From the NCBI RefSeq assembly GCF_018873765.1, contig NC_057925.1:9621568-9685567 (forward strand): a stretch of 64,000 nt of DNA, read 5' to 3'. Origin of the DNA: Telopea speciosissima (lineage: Eukaryota; Streptophyta; Magnoliopsida; Proteales; Proteaceae). The notes beneath the pieces are model-generated. The model was not told the DNA's origin. It worked only from the letters and a program-made list of their open reading frames with translations, and ran no database searches. Positions 1-11,480 of this stretch are shown here, piece after piece; positions within the stretch are counted from its first letter, which is position 1; each line of letters begins with the position of its first letter. Made by a program: the position numbers and the translations under genes.

Positions 1-690
1 TGAAACTTGAATATTTGAGCTGAGAGCCCCGGGGGGGGGGGGGGGGAACTTGAATAATTGAGATTCCAGAGTTTATCTTATGAAATCACTTCTCTTTCAA
101 CCTGCATTTTCTTTCATAATCTTTTCATTTTGGTGGTTTTACTAATGGTATTGCAAATGAGATTATCCTTGTAACTAAGTAGCTAGTTCTAGCTTCCTTG
201 CTGGCTGTATTAATACTTGTTTTATAATTACTCTTTCATTTTCTTCCCTAAATCATTTACTATTTTTACATTTGTGCCATGAATTTTATTAATGGCTCTA
301 GTGATGTTAATGTAGAATTGGGCTCTAATTCCAGCTCATGATGGAAATTAGTGATTGAAGTAGAATTAAAATAAGCAGCAGAGATTCTTCCCTAGTCTGC
401 TATAGTTATGTCAAAAATTCTTGATGCGTTTTTGGCTTTAAAGTGGTTGGACTGATACAACCGGGTTTGGAAGCCAAAACGAAACCGGCCCAACTTGGGT
501 TGTTGGACCAATAAGGGTTGGTAGTGGTTATTCTTTCTTTGGATTATTATTATTATTATTAGTATTATTATTTTGTAAATTTCTATTATTATCTTATATA
601 TGTTGATAGAGTCATAGGATAGGATTGTGGAGTTTGCTTCAAACTCTATTTCAGTCATCGAGTTTGAATAGGATAGTTTCTGTCATTTTC
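1..690. other. Intergenic, no gene seen
   Basis: AT-rich sequence without a recognisable gene. It holds a G homopolymer at about 31-46 and an imperfect ATT-rich microsatellite at about 544-600. The short open frames here have no recognisable protein character. Confidence 0.6.
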
Positions 691-699
691 TTTATATTT

Positions 700-886
700 G
701 CTTGTACTCAACAACAAAGGGTGTATCCAATGCACAAGGCTTCCGTCACTACGGGGTTTAGGGAGGGTCCTAATATCCACAGCCTTACCCTTGCTTACAC
801 AAAGTAGCTGTTTTCCTTACTCGAACCCATGACCACTTGGTCACAATGGATCAACCTTATCTTGCACCAAGGCCCACCCTCTAAAT
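700..886 (-). mobile_element. Au-type SINE relic
   Basis: Read on the minus strand this gives the layout of plant Au SINEs: a GGCCTTGGTGCAAGATAAGG head near 870, a box-B-like GGGTTCGAGTAAGGAA stretch near 815-830, then the GGGTAAGGCTG and ACCCTCCCTAAACCCC blocks and a T-rich/TTG tail. The order and spacing of these blocks are the evidence. The copy is diverged and I see no clear target-site duplication. It lies downstream of the F-box gene 3' end. Confidence 0.7.
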
Positions 887-1281
887 ACTAAATTAAGAAT
901 CGAGTTAAGGGATGTGCTACCATACTTTCTCCCAGCCCTTCTCCATTATTTGTTTCCTCCACCGTGACATCTTACTGAGTAAGTGTATTCCGATCCTTTC
1001 TAATCCAATTCGAGATTGATCGAAAACAATCCTATTTTTTTTATGAATACTTAAACTATGTAAATAAGGACTAGCTAAAAATCAAGACAAAAAGACCAAT
1101 AGATGACAGACCATATAGTCAAGATAAGCCACTAAATTTGACATGTGACAAATCTATATATCCGATGTTCAACATGTCAAATCACCAATCCATGTGGCTA
1201 AGTGGTAAGTACAATGGAAATGGTTCCCACCCACCACAAGCACAATGCATAAAATCTTTCTATTTGATAAACAAAGTCTCT

Positions 1282-4200
1282 CTACATTCTTTTTCTTTTT
1301 ATTTCTTTTGGGTGCTTTATTGGCTCTAAATTACAAGGCTCACAATCAGAATTAAATGGATGTACATATGGGTCAGCACAACGAATTGGATTTTCAATTA
1401 TCATCACTTTGATGGGAACTCCACTGATGCAATTGTACCAAATCAACTTATCATAACTCCTCACCAAGATAGTATCCGTAGTGTCCAATGCCACTAAAGA
1501 ATACCATCTACCCACAATCCGGTTTAGTGGTGCCAAACTGAACATATATTTCTTTTCCCATGTCTCCTTCAAGTAATTTTCCATCACCCATAGTTCCATC
1601 CATGACTCTCCAGCGTACAACAATCCAAGATGGCCCTCACAATTCACCAATCTTTTGTAAATTCCAAAGTCACAGTTCATGCCTTTTACTTCCTCTCCTT
1701 CTTCGGGTAATGAGATCAGTCTCCAATTCTCTTTGTCGATATCGAAAGCAAATATATGTTTAGGTTTACCAAAGGTTAACCAGTGAACAGAGCCATGTAA
1801 AAGAACCTCGCGCTCTATAACAAAACCAGGCAATTTTAAATGGATCTCCAAACAAGTCCTCCATGTCCAGTTATTGGAATCAAAGATCTCGCAGTAAAAA
1901 TGTCCTTGACCATTATTGGACCAGGAGAATCGAATGATCTTGTAATACAATGGATGTGATTTCTTTACCACCATGGCTATTTTCTCAGAGCTGTAACAAG
2001 TCTTAGGGTTGGGAATTGTTGTCCACTGTTGTGTCACAGGTTTGCACACATAGTACCTGTTGGAAATTGAGATTAGATGAGTAAAAATGTAAAAATTTGA
2101 TAGACAAATAAGAAAATAAATAAGGAAAGTAGTTCTCTGTCTGGGAGTCCCATGTGTCTATCTCTCTCCTCCACAAAACAAGGTGGCAGAGATGTCTTTT
2201 CATATGGAGAGAAGAGAGATAGACTCATGGGCGGACAGAGAACTTTCTCCCAATAAATAATATGCATTTCTTGTTTCCAAAGCACAGAAAAGGCACACTA
2301 ACTCTTTACTTGACAAGACAAATTATACTTGAACAAAAGAATTGATCAGAAGAACGAAAAACATTCAAATTGGTTGGAGGGAGAGAGAGAGAGAGAGAAA
2401 TAGTTTTAAAAAAAACAAGGAAAAGACTGTTAAGTCATCCATGACTCATTAATTAATCATTTTTATTATTCATATAAGAAAGATAACTTGTTAAAAGGAA
2501 AAAAGAATATGGGCTACTAGGCCATTGATTTGAATACCTTTAATTTTATTCTCTCGGAGCACAATAGCAAGCTTTGTAGAAAGGACTTCAGCACAAAGCA
2601 CAAATAAATAAGAAGAAAGGGGATCACCCTGTCTAAGCCCCCTTGGAAGGTTTGAAAAAAGGCTGAGGAGAACCGTTGAGAAGAATCCCCAACTAAGTAT
2701 TTTCAACACAAAACATTACCTTTTGGATCCAATTGGAGTCAAAGCCCATATTTGAAAGGGTGCTTCTAAGGAAATTCCATTCGAGCCTATTGTAGGCTTT
2801 GTTCATGTCGATCTTGATTGAGAAATAGCCTTTATTACCCCTCCTGGTTTTCTTTATTTTATGTAAGAGCTCATGACAGATAAGAACATTGTCTTGGATT
2901 TTGCAACCTTTGATAAATCCGTTCTAATTAAAGGAGAAGACTCAATTGAGAATGGGACGAAGTCTATTGACAAAAATACGGGAAATAATCTTGTATATAA
3001 AATTGCAAAGACTAATGGATCTGTATTCAGAAATAGAACTGGGGTGATCTACCTTTGGGATAAGGGAAATGAAAGTTTGATTCAGAGATAGGGAAAAGGA
3101 AACTGAATTGAAGAAATTCTTGATACATAAAGAAACCTCTAGACCAATGACATTCCATGCATTATGGAAAAATAAACCAGAAAAAACCATCAGAGGACCA
3201 GGAGATATATCAGAAAGCATAAGTTGAACTGTTTTCCAGATTTCTTCATCAGTGACTGGGCAAAGCAAGGATCTATTCTCTTCTTGAGAAACAATACCTC
3301 TAATAGGGATAAAATAAGAATCATCCAGAGGAGGGTTGCAGGATTTATACAGATCCTTATAAATCCGAGAGAGAGAATAGTCCACTGATGGGATGCAGGG
3401 GTAGTGGAGGCCGTGGGAGAGGGGGAGTTGAGTTGCAGAGGAACTCAACTCAAGGACAGAGGCAAGGGTGGGGAATGGAATGGGAAGTGGAGGCGAGGTA
3501 GAGGGGGGCAGGGAGTGATGATTTCCGATGACATCAAGATCAGTGGCCAACTCTTTGAGTTCCTCTTCACAGCCCAAGATGGCAAGACGTTTCAACAGCT
3601 TCTCTCTTATGTGAGACATGAATCTCTTGGATTTACACCCTCAAGTGTTGCAGAAGCCAGAAGGTCAGAGAAGTAGTCTCTCCTATTTGAATGCCTGAAT
3701 CTGATATCGGGTATTAGATATCAGCAAGATTTTTATAGAACATCCAGATTACAGTCACTGCACAGATCTGTTTTCAGCTGAAAACCCATGTTCATAGACC
3801 CACATTTGTAACCCAGCAGATTAAACGAAAGTGATCTCAATTCATTAAGTCTTGAGTCCATCCATGAATTTATAAGTCAAAATCAAACCAACAGAATCAG
3901 TAATCTACAACCCCCCCCCAAATTTTCTTTTCTTTTTCCATTTCCATCATCCGCTAATCACAGAAAGGAAGAAAGGCAAGAAAAATGTTTTGAGGGTTTT
4001 TCTAATCTAGAGATTCTTAAACCAAAAAATCCAAGTCCAAAGGAAATCTACAACCACCCCTTTCAGGATCACATTTTCGTTAGATGCAGAACCTGAATCC
4101 TGTACCCATGGTGGAATAAAACCCAAACTCTTCATTCAATTCAAAACATTTAAAAAAAAAACTGATAAACTAGCAATAATACCTGGGTGGAGTGTGATCG

Positions 4201-4568
4201 ATTTCACTGACGCAGCAAACCAGACCTTGTGCTTGATAAGAAGAGGCTTCAATCCTAACATTAGTCGTCGGTAAAAAATCGAGAGAGATCGCCACCGATG
4301 GAGAGGCTGCAATGGAGATGAAGCTGGTCTGGTATTTATTCTTCTGAATACTCTGAACAAAGTAACCAGAGACTGATTCTGTTCTTTGGCAATGAAAGCT
4401 TTTGAATATTGCATCATATGTTAGAGCATTCCAAGATCTGCAAACCCATTTGCATCGCCGGAGAATATCATCGAGAGCCACATGAGTTAGTATCTCATAA
4501 ATGAGATCTCCAGGTAATAGCGGTGAAGATAGTGAATGACACTCTTCTTGATTTTCTTCCTTTGTCAT
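1282..4568 (-). CDS. F-box protein with F-box-associated C-terminal domain, two exons
   Basis: Likely substrate receptor of an SCF (SKP1-cullin-F-box) ubiquitin ligase; the target is unknown. Exons on the minus strand are 4568-4183 and 2056-1282, joined in frame across a GT-AG intron (donor CCCAG|GTATT, acceptor CCAACAG|GTAC), giving 386 aa. The F-box is at about residues 15-55 (PLLPGDLIYEILTHV, then CKWVCRSWNAL). The C-terminal half has the plant F-box-associated character (FYCEIFDSNNWTW, LLHGSVHWLTF, FAFDIDKENW). I chose the ATG at 4568 because the open frame upstream starts only with GTG; the protein then begins MTKEEN. A GAAGAG hexanucleotide repeat lies about 80 bases upstream. The 2.1 kb intron is filled with transposon debris in the same orientation, but the coding sequence has no break. 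The F-box call is strong; the start is less certain. Confidence 0.85.
2122..2262. mobile_element. Inverted-repeat MITE-like element in the F-box intron
   Basis: The left arm (GTAGTTCTCTGTCTGGGAG, then CATGTGTCTATCTCTCTC) matches the reverse complement of the right arm (AAAGTTCTCTGTCCGCCCAT, then GAGTCTATCTCTCTT). The arms are about 45 bp around a short centre, so the single strand could fold into a hairpin. This is the form of a small non-autonomous DNA transposon. A similar CTATCTCTCTCTTCC arm occurs in the element at 58772-58943. Confidence 0.6.
2491..3630 (-). mobile_element. Degenerate LINE (non-LTR) reverse transcriptase fragment in the F-box intron
   Basis: Minus-strand translation shows non-LTR reverse transcriptase blocks in order: LNQTFISLIPKVDHP and SEYRSISLCNFIYKIISR (about 3090-2950), then IKIDMNKAYNRLEW (about 2825-2780), then GLRQGDPLSSYLFVLCAEVL (about 2640-2580). 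Stops and frameshifts separate the blocks, and no RNase H part or poly(A) end is attached, so both ends are lost. It sits in the F-box intron in the same orientation as the gene. Confidence 0.85.
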
Positions 4569-4650
4569 GAAGATTCGATTTTTAAACCCAATTTTTGAAG
4601 ATACCCTCTTTTTAAAGGAGAAGCTTGGAGGTTTCACCGTAATTGTAGTT

Positions 4651-4680
4651 AGAAGAGGAAGAGGAAGAGGAAGAGGAAGA
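4651..4680. repeat. GAAGAG hexanucleotide microsatellite
   Basis: About five units of a purine-rich hexamer lie just upstream of the F-box start codon, probably in its 5' UTR or core promoter. Confidence 0.85.
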
Positions 4681-4689
4681 CTCCCAGTT

Positions 4690-5160
4690 GTAGTAGAAGT
4701 AGGAAAAGGAAATTAAGGGTAGTTTATAAGAATCCTTGTTTGACTTGGAAACGAAGGAAGTAAAGGGAACAGGGATCTGTTTTGTAAATAGACGGTTGTA
4801 GATAAACTTGGAACACCGAACAGGGGATATCCTTCTACCAAAAAACAGAGGATATCCTAAAATTGTCTTTTTGATAGAAAGATGCCAAGGATATTTTAAG
4901 TTATTCGTTTAATTTTTATTGCTCTTATGGGGATTTGGTAAATCTTTTCAATTTAAAAGTAATTTATAATTATAAAACATAATTTATTTCTATTAATTTT
5001 CCTTTTAACAATTGGAAGGATGGGAAAGTTTTCCTTCGATGACTTAATTGTCCTTGGGATGTGTGTTGTCCGTCCAACCATCGGATGTGTATTGCGTGTT
5101 GGAGAGGATCCGGTTCCTCTCTTAGATGCCTGGGTACTAATTCGAGTGAATGGAGCATGG
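4690..5160. other. Upstream region of the F-box gene
   Basis: This contains the presumed promoter of the minus-strand F-box gene and AT-rich sequence. I could not pick a convincing TATA box or regulatory site. Confidence 0.4.
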
Positions 5161-5640
5161 TTTTAGTGTACGGTATCGGAATGGGTATCCGTCAACTTAG
5201 AAACCAATATGATATCAAATCGGTATCGACAAGGATTGATCATATCGAACAAATTTATCCCTGGTCCTCTTTTAAAATTAGTTTTTTTTACTGATGTTTC
5301 CCTTGTACTTACCATGTCATTTATACGATATCACACAGTATCGAGATCTACAAAGTGCAAAATCAATACGGATTGCCTGATACGGACAATCCGATTCTAT
5401 TACTTAGAACCATGGAATGGACCGTCCCATCCATGGTTCCTGATCTCGGTATCGGGATAAGATCATCGAATCGAGATTGCCCAAACTCGGGCCAAATATG
5501 ATACTTTTGCCCTTTATTTTGTAAAATATCCAATTTTATTACCTTTTTACCCTTATCAATATAGGTGGATCAGATCGGTCTCAGTCAATACCAATCCGAT
5601 CCGGCCAAAAATGACCAATCCGATCCGAGATTACGAATCT
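5160..5640. repeat. ATCGG-rich dispersed repeat, copy 1
   Basis: Dense in GGTATCGG, GATCCGATC and TATCGGGAT words. The segment 5460-5640 matches 63650-63800 closely: both hold CGAGAT(T/C)GCCCAAA, then GATACTTTTGCC or GACACTTTTGTCC, then GGATCAGATCGGT and CCGATCCGGCCAAAA or its variant. The same vocabulary recurs at 28380, 50200, 50690 and 59395. The repeat resumes at 5954 after an insertion. Confidence 0.75.
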
Positions 5641-5953
5641 TTTTTTTTATAAAAAAAAAAGAATATATTAATTAGGGAATAAAAAGAATATGTACATTAA
5701 CTTTATCGCATCTATAAGTTTAGTGACTTTGTATTGTTTCTCAAGCAAAGTTTGTCATTCACAAAATGAGATCTTGGTTAGGAGGTATCAAAAAAATTGT
5801 GAAATCATCCACACAAGTATTAAGTTCAAATAACAAAGACACACTATTTCACGGCCAAGAACTATGCGAAGATTGTGGAATATGCTGAAGAGCTTCCTTG
5901 TTTGAAAGCTAAACTTCCTTGATCCCTAAGACCCAATTTAGAAGCCCGTCACT
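5641..5953 (-). mobile_element. Retroposed insert with 17-bp target-site duplication
   Basis: TCCGAGATTACGAATCT occurs at 5624-5640 and again at 5954-5970, and the 313 bp between starts with a T run on the plus strand, i.e. a poly(A) tail on the minus strand. This is the signature of target-primed reverse transcription by LINE machinery. The body is too degraded to say whether it is a 5'-truncated LINE or another retroposed RNA. It landed inside the ATCGG-type repeat, so it is younger than that repeat. Confidence 0.8.
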
Positions 5954-5970
5954 TCCGAGATTACGAATCT

Positions 5971-6890
5971 TGGTCCCATCTCGAATTGTTAAATAGAAAA
6001 TTTCAAAGAAGATATGAGTGAGTGGGACCTACAATTTTTGTGTCTTTAGTGTGCATATTCTTTTGCACAAGGGCCTTATGGATAAGGGTGTCAAAACTAA
6101 ACCAGAACCGTTTACCAAAACTAAATCAAACCATTTAAATTAAAATTGTGAAATCATTTAATAAATTATTTTTATTTTATTTTTTTTGAATTTGAGATCA
6201 TTTAGTTAAATGGTTTAAGTCTACTCAAACCTTCTTTTTTTTTCAGTAAGGTCTAATTGAATCTTTTAAAACTATGGTAAATCATTTAATATATACATAG
6301 GAAGTTAATTCATCCATGATTAAAATAAACAACCTTGCAATTATTACAAATAAACATATAACAATAACCGAGAAAGAAACATTTGATAAAGAATTTAAAA
6401 ATTAAAAAAAAAAACTTTTAAGTAAAGATTACTAGATAGATTATTGGACTTATTATCCCCTCCAATTCATTGCCCCCTCCATTTTCTTCAATTCCTCACA
6501 TGGGGGCGGAAATGACCACCCTACCTCTATCCGATAACACTGCCCAAGGTGGAGTCCACTCCTCCTATTAGACGTATTGAAGGAATTGGAGGTGTCTGCG
6601 AATTGAAGGTGATAATTATTCGCTTGATTAGTAGCCTGTGAGCTTTTCCCAACTTCCAATCTGCTCCCCTGGCTCAAGCAACTTACCAATTTTTTTGGCT
6701 GGCCATCATCACTAGATTATCATATGCATACCAGAAAGTAACAAATTTGGGGAATCACTATAAAGAACATAAAAATTCTCCATTATCTTTTCTTCCATCG
6801 CTCAACCTAAATTAGAATCCGAGAATAAGGGCATTAAGATCGTATCTATCATTCAACCCTGTGTTACTCTATATTGAACTTAAGTTAAAA
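5971..6890. other. Intergenic with small repeat relics
   Basis: There is no gene. A piece beginning AAGGGTGTCAAAACTAAACC at about 6086 resembles the terminal sequence of repeats at 36416 and 38452. At about 6485-6530 the phrase CACATGGGGGCGGAAATGAC resembles the arms of the hairpin element at 36150-36280. The rest is AT-rich and unclassified. Confidence 0.45.
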
Positions 6891-8450
6891 TTTGACACCT
6901 AATTATTGAGGTGTTTGACCAAGAAAATGTGGACCATTTCTTCTTTTGTTGTCCATTTTTTACATATAAGGAAAGGGGTCCTTAATAATTGATGGCCTCA
7001 TCAAACAACAATTTTTTCCTTTTATAAAGAATGGAGGTGGATCTTAACAAATTTCAGTAGTAAAAGTCCATCTGTAACAATATTGGGAAGCTTGTCTTTG
7101 ATGTTGTGATTGATCATGTTTTATGAGAAATGAATAAAATAAGACAGACCTCCATGTCGAGCACTGTAGAGCATATCTAGGAAGCCATTTCTTTCGAGAT
7201 AAGAAAGAGACTTATTCTTATTTGTTTTGCTAGCCCAGATAACTTAAGAAATAGGCAATTAGCCAAATGTTTGAACCTTCCTCTTATTTTTACCTGCAGC
7301 GTGGATTCTTAATGTATCATATCATCCTTTTTATTATTCTTTCTTTCCCTTTGATGTATCATCTTTTGATTAGGATGTTTGAACCTTCTTCTTATTTTTT
7401 TCTGCATTGGATTCTTATTGTATAATATCATCCTTTTTTTATTTAGTAAATTATATTAAAAAAAAAAGAAAGGAAAATACAAAACATATAGCCACCTAGA
7501 ACCCCCTTTAAAACAAGCTTAAAGAGGGAAATGGGAGGCCCCTAACAAAAGCGAGACAGGCCTTGCGCATCAACAAAAGTGACAAAACCAAAGAAGTTAC
7601 AACCGATAGTAGATACAAAATCAACATCCCCTTAACTAGTTTACAAAGTTCTTCTAGGAAGTCAAACGGTTGGAGAATAGTCTCCATATCACTTATAGGT
7701 AAGAAGACAGTGTAATCTGTTAGTTGATTCACCTCCCTCCACACATACTTATATTCCACCCAAGAAAGAGAGGCACTCAATTAATGGTGGATTTTGCTCT
7801 TCAACCATTGTACTACCAAGGACTTTTAATCTTTCCATTTAGCATAAACACAACAAATTTAGACTTTGAACGAATGGATACTTCATAGAAACCCTTTTCA
7901 ATACATAGAGTCACACCCTGGAAGATAATGTAAAACTCCATATAAAAGACTGATTTATCTACACACACTTGCAAAAGCAATAATTGGGGAACCCATAGCA
8001 TCATGAATCAGTCTACCATAAGTTGTCTTTTATCGGGATAGAGAACCATCACAAAGCAAAGCAAACATAGACTGAAGTCGAAACTATGAACATGGCTTCG
8101 GAACCTTAGAATCCAATGTACATTAACTCCCCAACTATCAATAAGAAACTGATTTTTAGGGGTAAGTACCAGTAAAAGAAATGGAGATAAACCTAGAAAA
8201 CACATCTTCTTTAATTGCAGCAACAAGTTGGAATCTTGTTCTATCATCCTTTTTATTGTTGTTTCTTTCCCTTTGATGTATCTTCTTTTGATTTGGATTT
8301 TTCTCCCCTTTGCGGCTTTTGATGTGTCATCCTTTGATTTATTGTTTTTAGGCTTTTATCTGCGAGATCCTCTTAGGTTGGTCTTTTTGGGTTTGATGTT
8401 GCTCTTTGCTTTTTTTTCTCTTAATATATTTTCCATTCAACAAAAAAAAT
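6890..8450 (+). mobile_element. Plus-strand LINE 3' relic, split by a second LINE
   Basis: Plus-strand translation at 6910-7300 shows a zinc-finger-like LINE C-terminal region (NVDHFFFCCPFF, then IWEAISFEIRKRLI and DNLRNRQLAKCLNLPL) with stops between. It is followed by imperfect 3' UTR-like tandem copies rich in ATCATCCTTTTT and CCCTTTGATGTATC at 7320-7440. These resume at 8240-8450 on the far side of a minus-strand insertion. The broken frame shows it is dead. Confidence 0.65.
7441..8226 (-). mobile_element. LINE RNase H-end relic inserted into the plus-strand LINE
   Basis: Minus-strand translation gives pieces of a plant LINE RNase H domain: EFYIIFQGVTLCIEKGF, VSIRSKSKFVVFMLNGK and, after stops, LSWVEYKYVWREVNQLTDY. 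A T/A-rich end lies near 7441-7470, as expected for the 3' end. Similar flanks (TTGGATTCTTATTGT and TATCATCCTTTTT before; TTGGAATCTTGTTC and TATCATCCTTTTT after) may be an aged target-site duplication. Confidence 0.7.
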
Positions 8451-8726
8451 CTCGAAATAACATCATTTATCCATAAAAATATACAAAATAAAAAAAAAAT
8501 TACAAAATTCGTGCAAAAAAATGTTAGATTACTAAAATGTATTATATAAAAGAAGATAAAAATCATATTTTAAATAAGGAAATAATTATGATAATAGGTA
8601 CAAAGGACCTAATAATGCAAAGGGAAAAAGAACATTGCTTGGTTGTCTGGTTCTTGTACCCAGACATAGGATTGCATGAAATTACTGCTCAATCTTTTTT
8701 GAAATACATAAAAAAAATATCTCATT
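8450..8726. other. AT-rich intergenic stretch
   Basis: A-rich sequence in which I see no gene or clear repeat. Confidence 0.4.
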
Positions 8727-8910
8727 CGTGTTGATGCCCCTATGTGCATTCTCATTGACCCCGTACTGGTGCGATTACAAGACCAAGCAGCGATTTGTTG
8801 CCCTAATGCAAATTATATCCGTGTTGATGCCCCTATGTGCATTCTCATTAATCCAGTACTGATGCGATTACAAGACCAAGCAGCGATTTGTTGCCCTAAT
8901 GCAAATTACT
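8727..8910. repeat. 93-bp tandem duplication of a dispersed-repeat fragment
   Basis: Two copies start at 8727 and 8820, each beginning CGTGTTGATGCCCCTATGTG and ending GTTGCCCTAATGCAAATTA; they differ at a few positions. The core GATGCCCCTATGTGCATTC is one end of a short dispersed element also seen at 25600-25745, 25845-26010 and 12041-12260. Confidence 0.8.
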
Positions 8911-9102
8911 AGAACTGCTTAAAATAAATCAAAATGTTAATTTATCTAACATTCCATTATATGCAAACACTCTAAACCTAGTAAAAAAAACATATTAAAT
9001 CGTGAAAACAAAATTCTAAAATCAAAATTTGGTATTTCGCTACCAAAAGGACAACGGTGATATATACCTCAATCATAAACTTAATTAAAAATCTTGTTGT
9101 TT

Positions 9103-10705
9103 GACACCCCTTATATAAAATGACTTTATTTCTACTTTAAAGTCTACTCCATCTATGCAGTTAAGTGATTGTTAACTTTTTTTTTAATGACGAAAATACC
9201 CTTATCACGGGTTAAACTTCTCATAATACCTTTTAAGGTTAAAACCCCAAATACAAACACCATTATCATCATCGTCTTCGATGGTCTGAAGGCGAAAGAA
9301 GCAAGAACAGAAAGACCTGTTCAAAAGCTGAGACAACCATTTATGTTGAACTACGACTTTAGCAGAAATGGAGGTTTTTTTGCACCTTTGAAGGAAGAAG
9401 ATCGCTTGGATGTTGTTACAAGACGAGGATGAAGTTAAGGCAACAACGATGCGGTGGTCAGTTTACTGCTACAAAGACGATGACGAAGCTAAGGCAGCAC
9501 CGTTCTTTGAATCCAATGCCGCATCTCTGGAGGTGGAGAAGACACAAGTGGCTAGCTTCGACAGACTTCGTAGGAGACGCGAAGGGATTGTCTGGGAGAT
9601 TATGCTTTCATGCTGCACTCAATTTTTGAATAATTCAGAACGATGATGTATAGTGTGAGAGAACCTAGAAACTAACCACCTCTTTTTTTTTCTTCCCGAG
9701 AGGAGAGGATAGACCATCAAATTTGGAATAATCCACATCACCCCTATAACCAACTAAATCAGGGAATCAAAATATTCAAAACCAACCAAAACAGGAAAGG
9801 AAAGGGGAATTTATTGTCTTCTTGGTAAGGATCCTGTGTAGCATCCTGACCGGGGTGCACGTGGAGTGCCGAACACAACGAGGTGTAAAAAAACCGTTTC
9901 ACCTCTGCTTGGGCAGGGTAAGGCGGTCTCTTTACGCCTCACTGTGTCCGGCGCTGCATGGGCAACTCGGGCTGGGTGCTGCAGAGGAGCCGAGTCCGTC
10001 GGGCTTCTTCTCCTTGCCATTGCCAATTTCGTCTTCACCGATGGATTCTTCGGAATTGGCTGCCTGACGTAAAGCAGCAGCATAAATGGTTGTCTCAGCG
10101 TTTACACACAAATGGAGCTGAGACAACCTCTTTCTCTGTCAGTCTATTCTATACTACGTCTTTAGCAGCCCTAAACCCTTGGATTGAACTCTTTGGGACT
10201 CCATCAATTCGAGCTGAAATATAGGGATTCATTACTTACCCTAGGGCGATCCAAGTTGCCTAATCTGAGACCCAACAGTTGCCTGGACTGGATGTTCCAA
10301 CTTGAACTTCAGGTCTGGTTCTGTTCTTCCGCTACATCAAGTTGCAGAAATCAATACCCTATTATTTCTTGGTCCATTAGGTTCGAGGTTGGTTACTCCA
10401 AGAGGAGTACGATTTAGAAAGCTTACCCTGAAAATATTTCCATGATTGGATCTCTTATGATATATGAGAGAGATCTCATAGTTGAAATACACTCTCTTCC
10501 TGCTGGTTTTCCGCCTCATTGCTTTGTATGAGGAGGGAAGAATTGGAATGAAAGATTTTTATCTAAATAACTAAGGGGGTTAAAATGGACATTTCATTTG
10601 GGTACTAAGTGTTAACCATACTTGACGTCAAGGGAAAGGTTGATATTTTAATAGTTTTTGAACTGTTCATGATATTCGATAAACTTATAAGGGGTGTCCA
10701 TGAAA
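9103..10705. mobile_element. Candidate MULE-like element with degenerate terminal inverted repeats
   Basis: The left end GACACCCCTTATATAAAATG and the right end TTATAAGGGGTGTCCATGAA are inverted. Further in, both sides carry GTTAAC followed by short homologous words (ACGAAAATACCCTTA on the left; reverse of TAAGGGGGTTAAAATGGAC on the right). The interior from about 9280 to 10550 is more GC-rich and gene-like than its surroundings, without a recognisable protein. TTGTTGTTT occurs just left of the element and again at 10731, but this low-complexity word is weak evidence for a target duplication. No transposase is seen. Confidence 0.45.
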
Positions 10706-10794
10706 TTTACCCTATAGTTTAAGACCCCTTTGTTGTTTATCATATTATAGTTTATGTAATGTATATTCTTCACATATTAAGGTGTGGCTTACAT

Positions 10795-10950
10795 CAGAGG
10801 AAAAGAACGCTAATTGGTCGCATAACCCTAGCCGCTGAGCCTAGACATGGGGCATGAAAGATCATGGAAAGGTGGAAATTCCATCTCCCAAGATGCTTCT
10901 GCACATACTTTCATTGGCTGCTGTACAGAACTTAGAGAAGCTATAATGTG
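10795..10950. repeat. Dispersed short repeat copy (CGCTAATTGGTCGCAT type)
   Basis: The start AAAAGAACGCTAATTGGTCG matches AAAGAACGTTACCTGGTCGC at 63060 and GAGAACGCTACCCCGTCGC at 20594. It is followed by the AGACATGGGGC-like word typical of the family. Confidence 0.6.
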
Positions 10951-11480
10951 TCCAGTGAAAAATAAATGAATCTCTCCTTATTTGCTCTGATCACTCCAAC
11001 GCCTTTATATAGTCCCAGATGGAAAATGGGTTTGCCTTAAACTTTTTTTTTTTTGGGTAGAAGTTGCCCTAAACTATTCATGTCGTCAAAATCAATGGCT
11101 GCCATGACAACTGACAATAAGCCGCTGTACTAAAACTTCTCCGAGCCTATTTTTTCAAGAACCCTCATTTGATATTGTATAAACATAGCAAACTAACAAT
11201 AATTTTGCTTTTCACTAATTTTGAAAGAATTACTCTTCAATTATACTGTTTTCAGTTCAATTTCCCCACTGCAAAACTTCTTGTCCTCACATCCATGGGT
11301 TCTTTCCTGAGAGAAAACTTGTATTGGACTTGGTAACATGATGGGAAGTGATCCAAATGGGTGAGAGATCCATTCTGCGGCCTTTTGATAGCAACGTCAA
11401 CGATACCTGCCAAACCATGTGAATAATAGAAATCTGGCTAGTCTGCGCAGCAACTACCTGAAATTCCACAAGAGGTGCAA
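10951..11480. other. SEC22 3' flank
   Basis: Downstream of the SEC22 stop codon; it probably includes the 3' UTR. No other gene is seen. A T homopolymer lies at about 11044-11055. Confidence 0.4.

Noticed and set aside
3404-3676. Plus-strand 90-codon frame, Gly/Arg-rich
   Set aside because: It is antisense to the LINE relic and low in complexity.
4569-4637. N-terminal extension of the F-box protein
   Set aside because: The upstream open frame begins only with GTG; the first ATG in frame is at 4568.
8727-8910. CRISPR-like direct repeats
   Set aside because: Only two contiguous 93-bp copies without spacers, in plant nuclear DNA.
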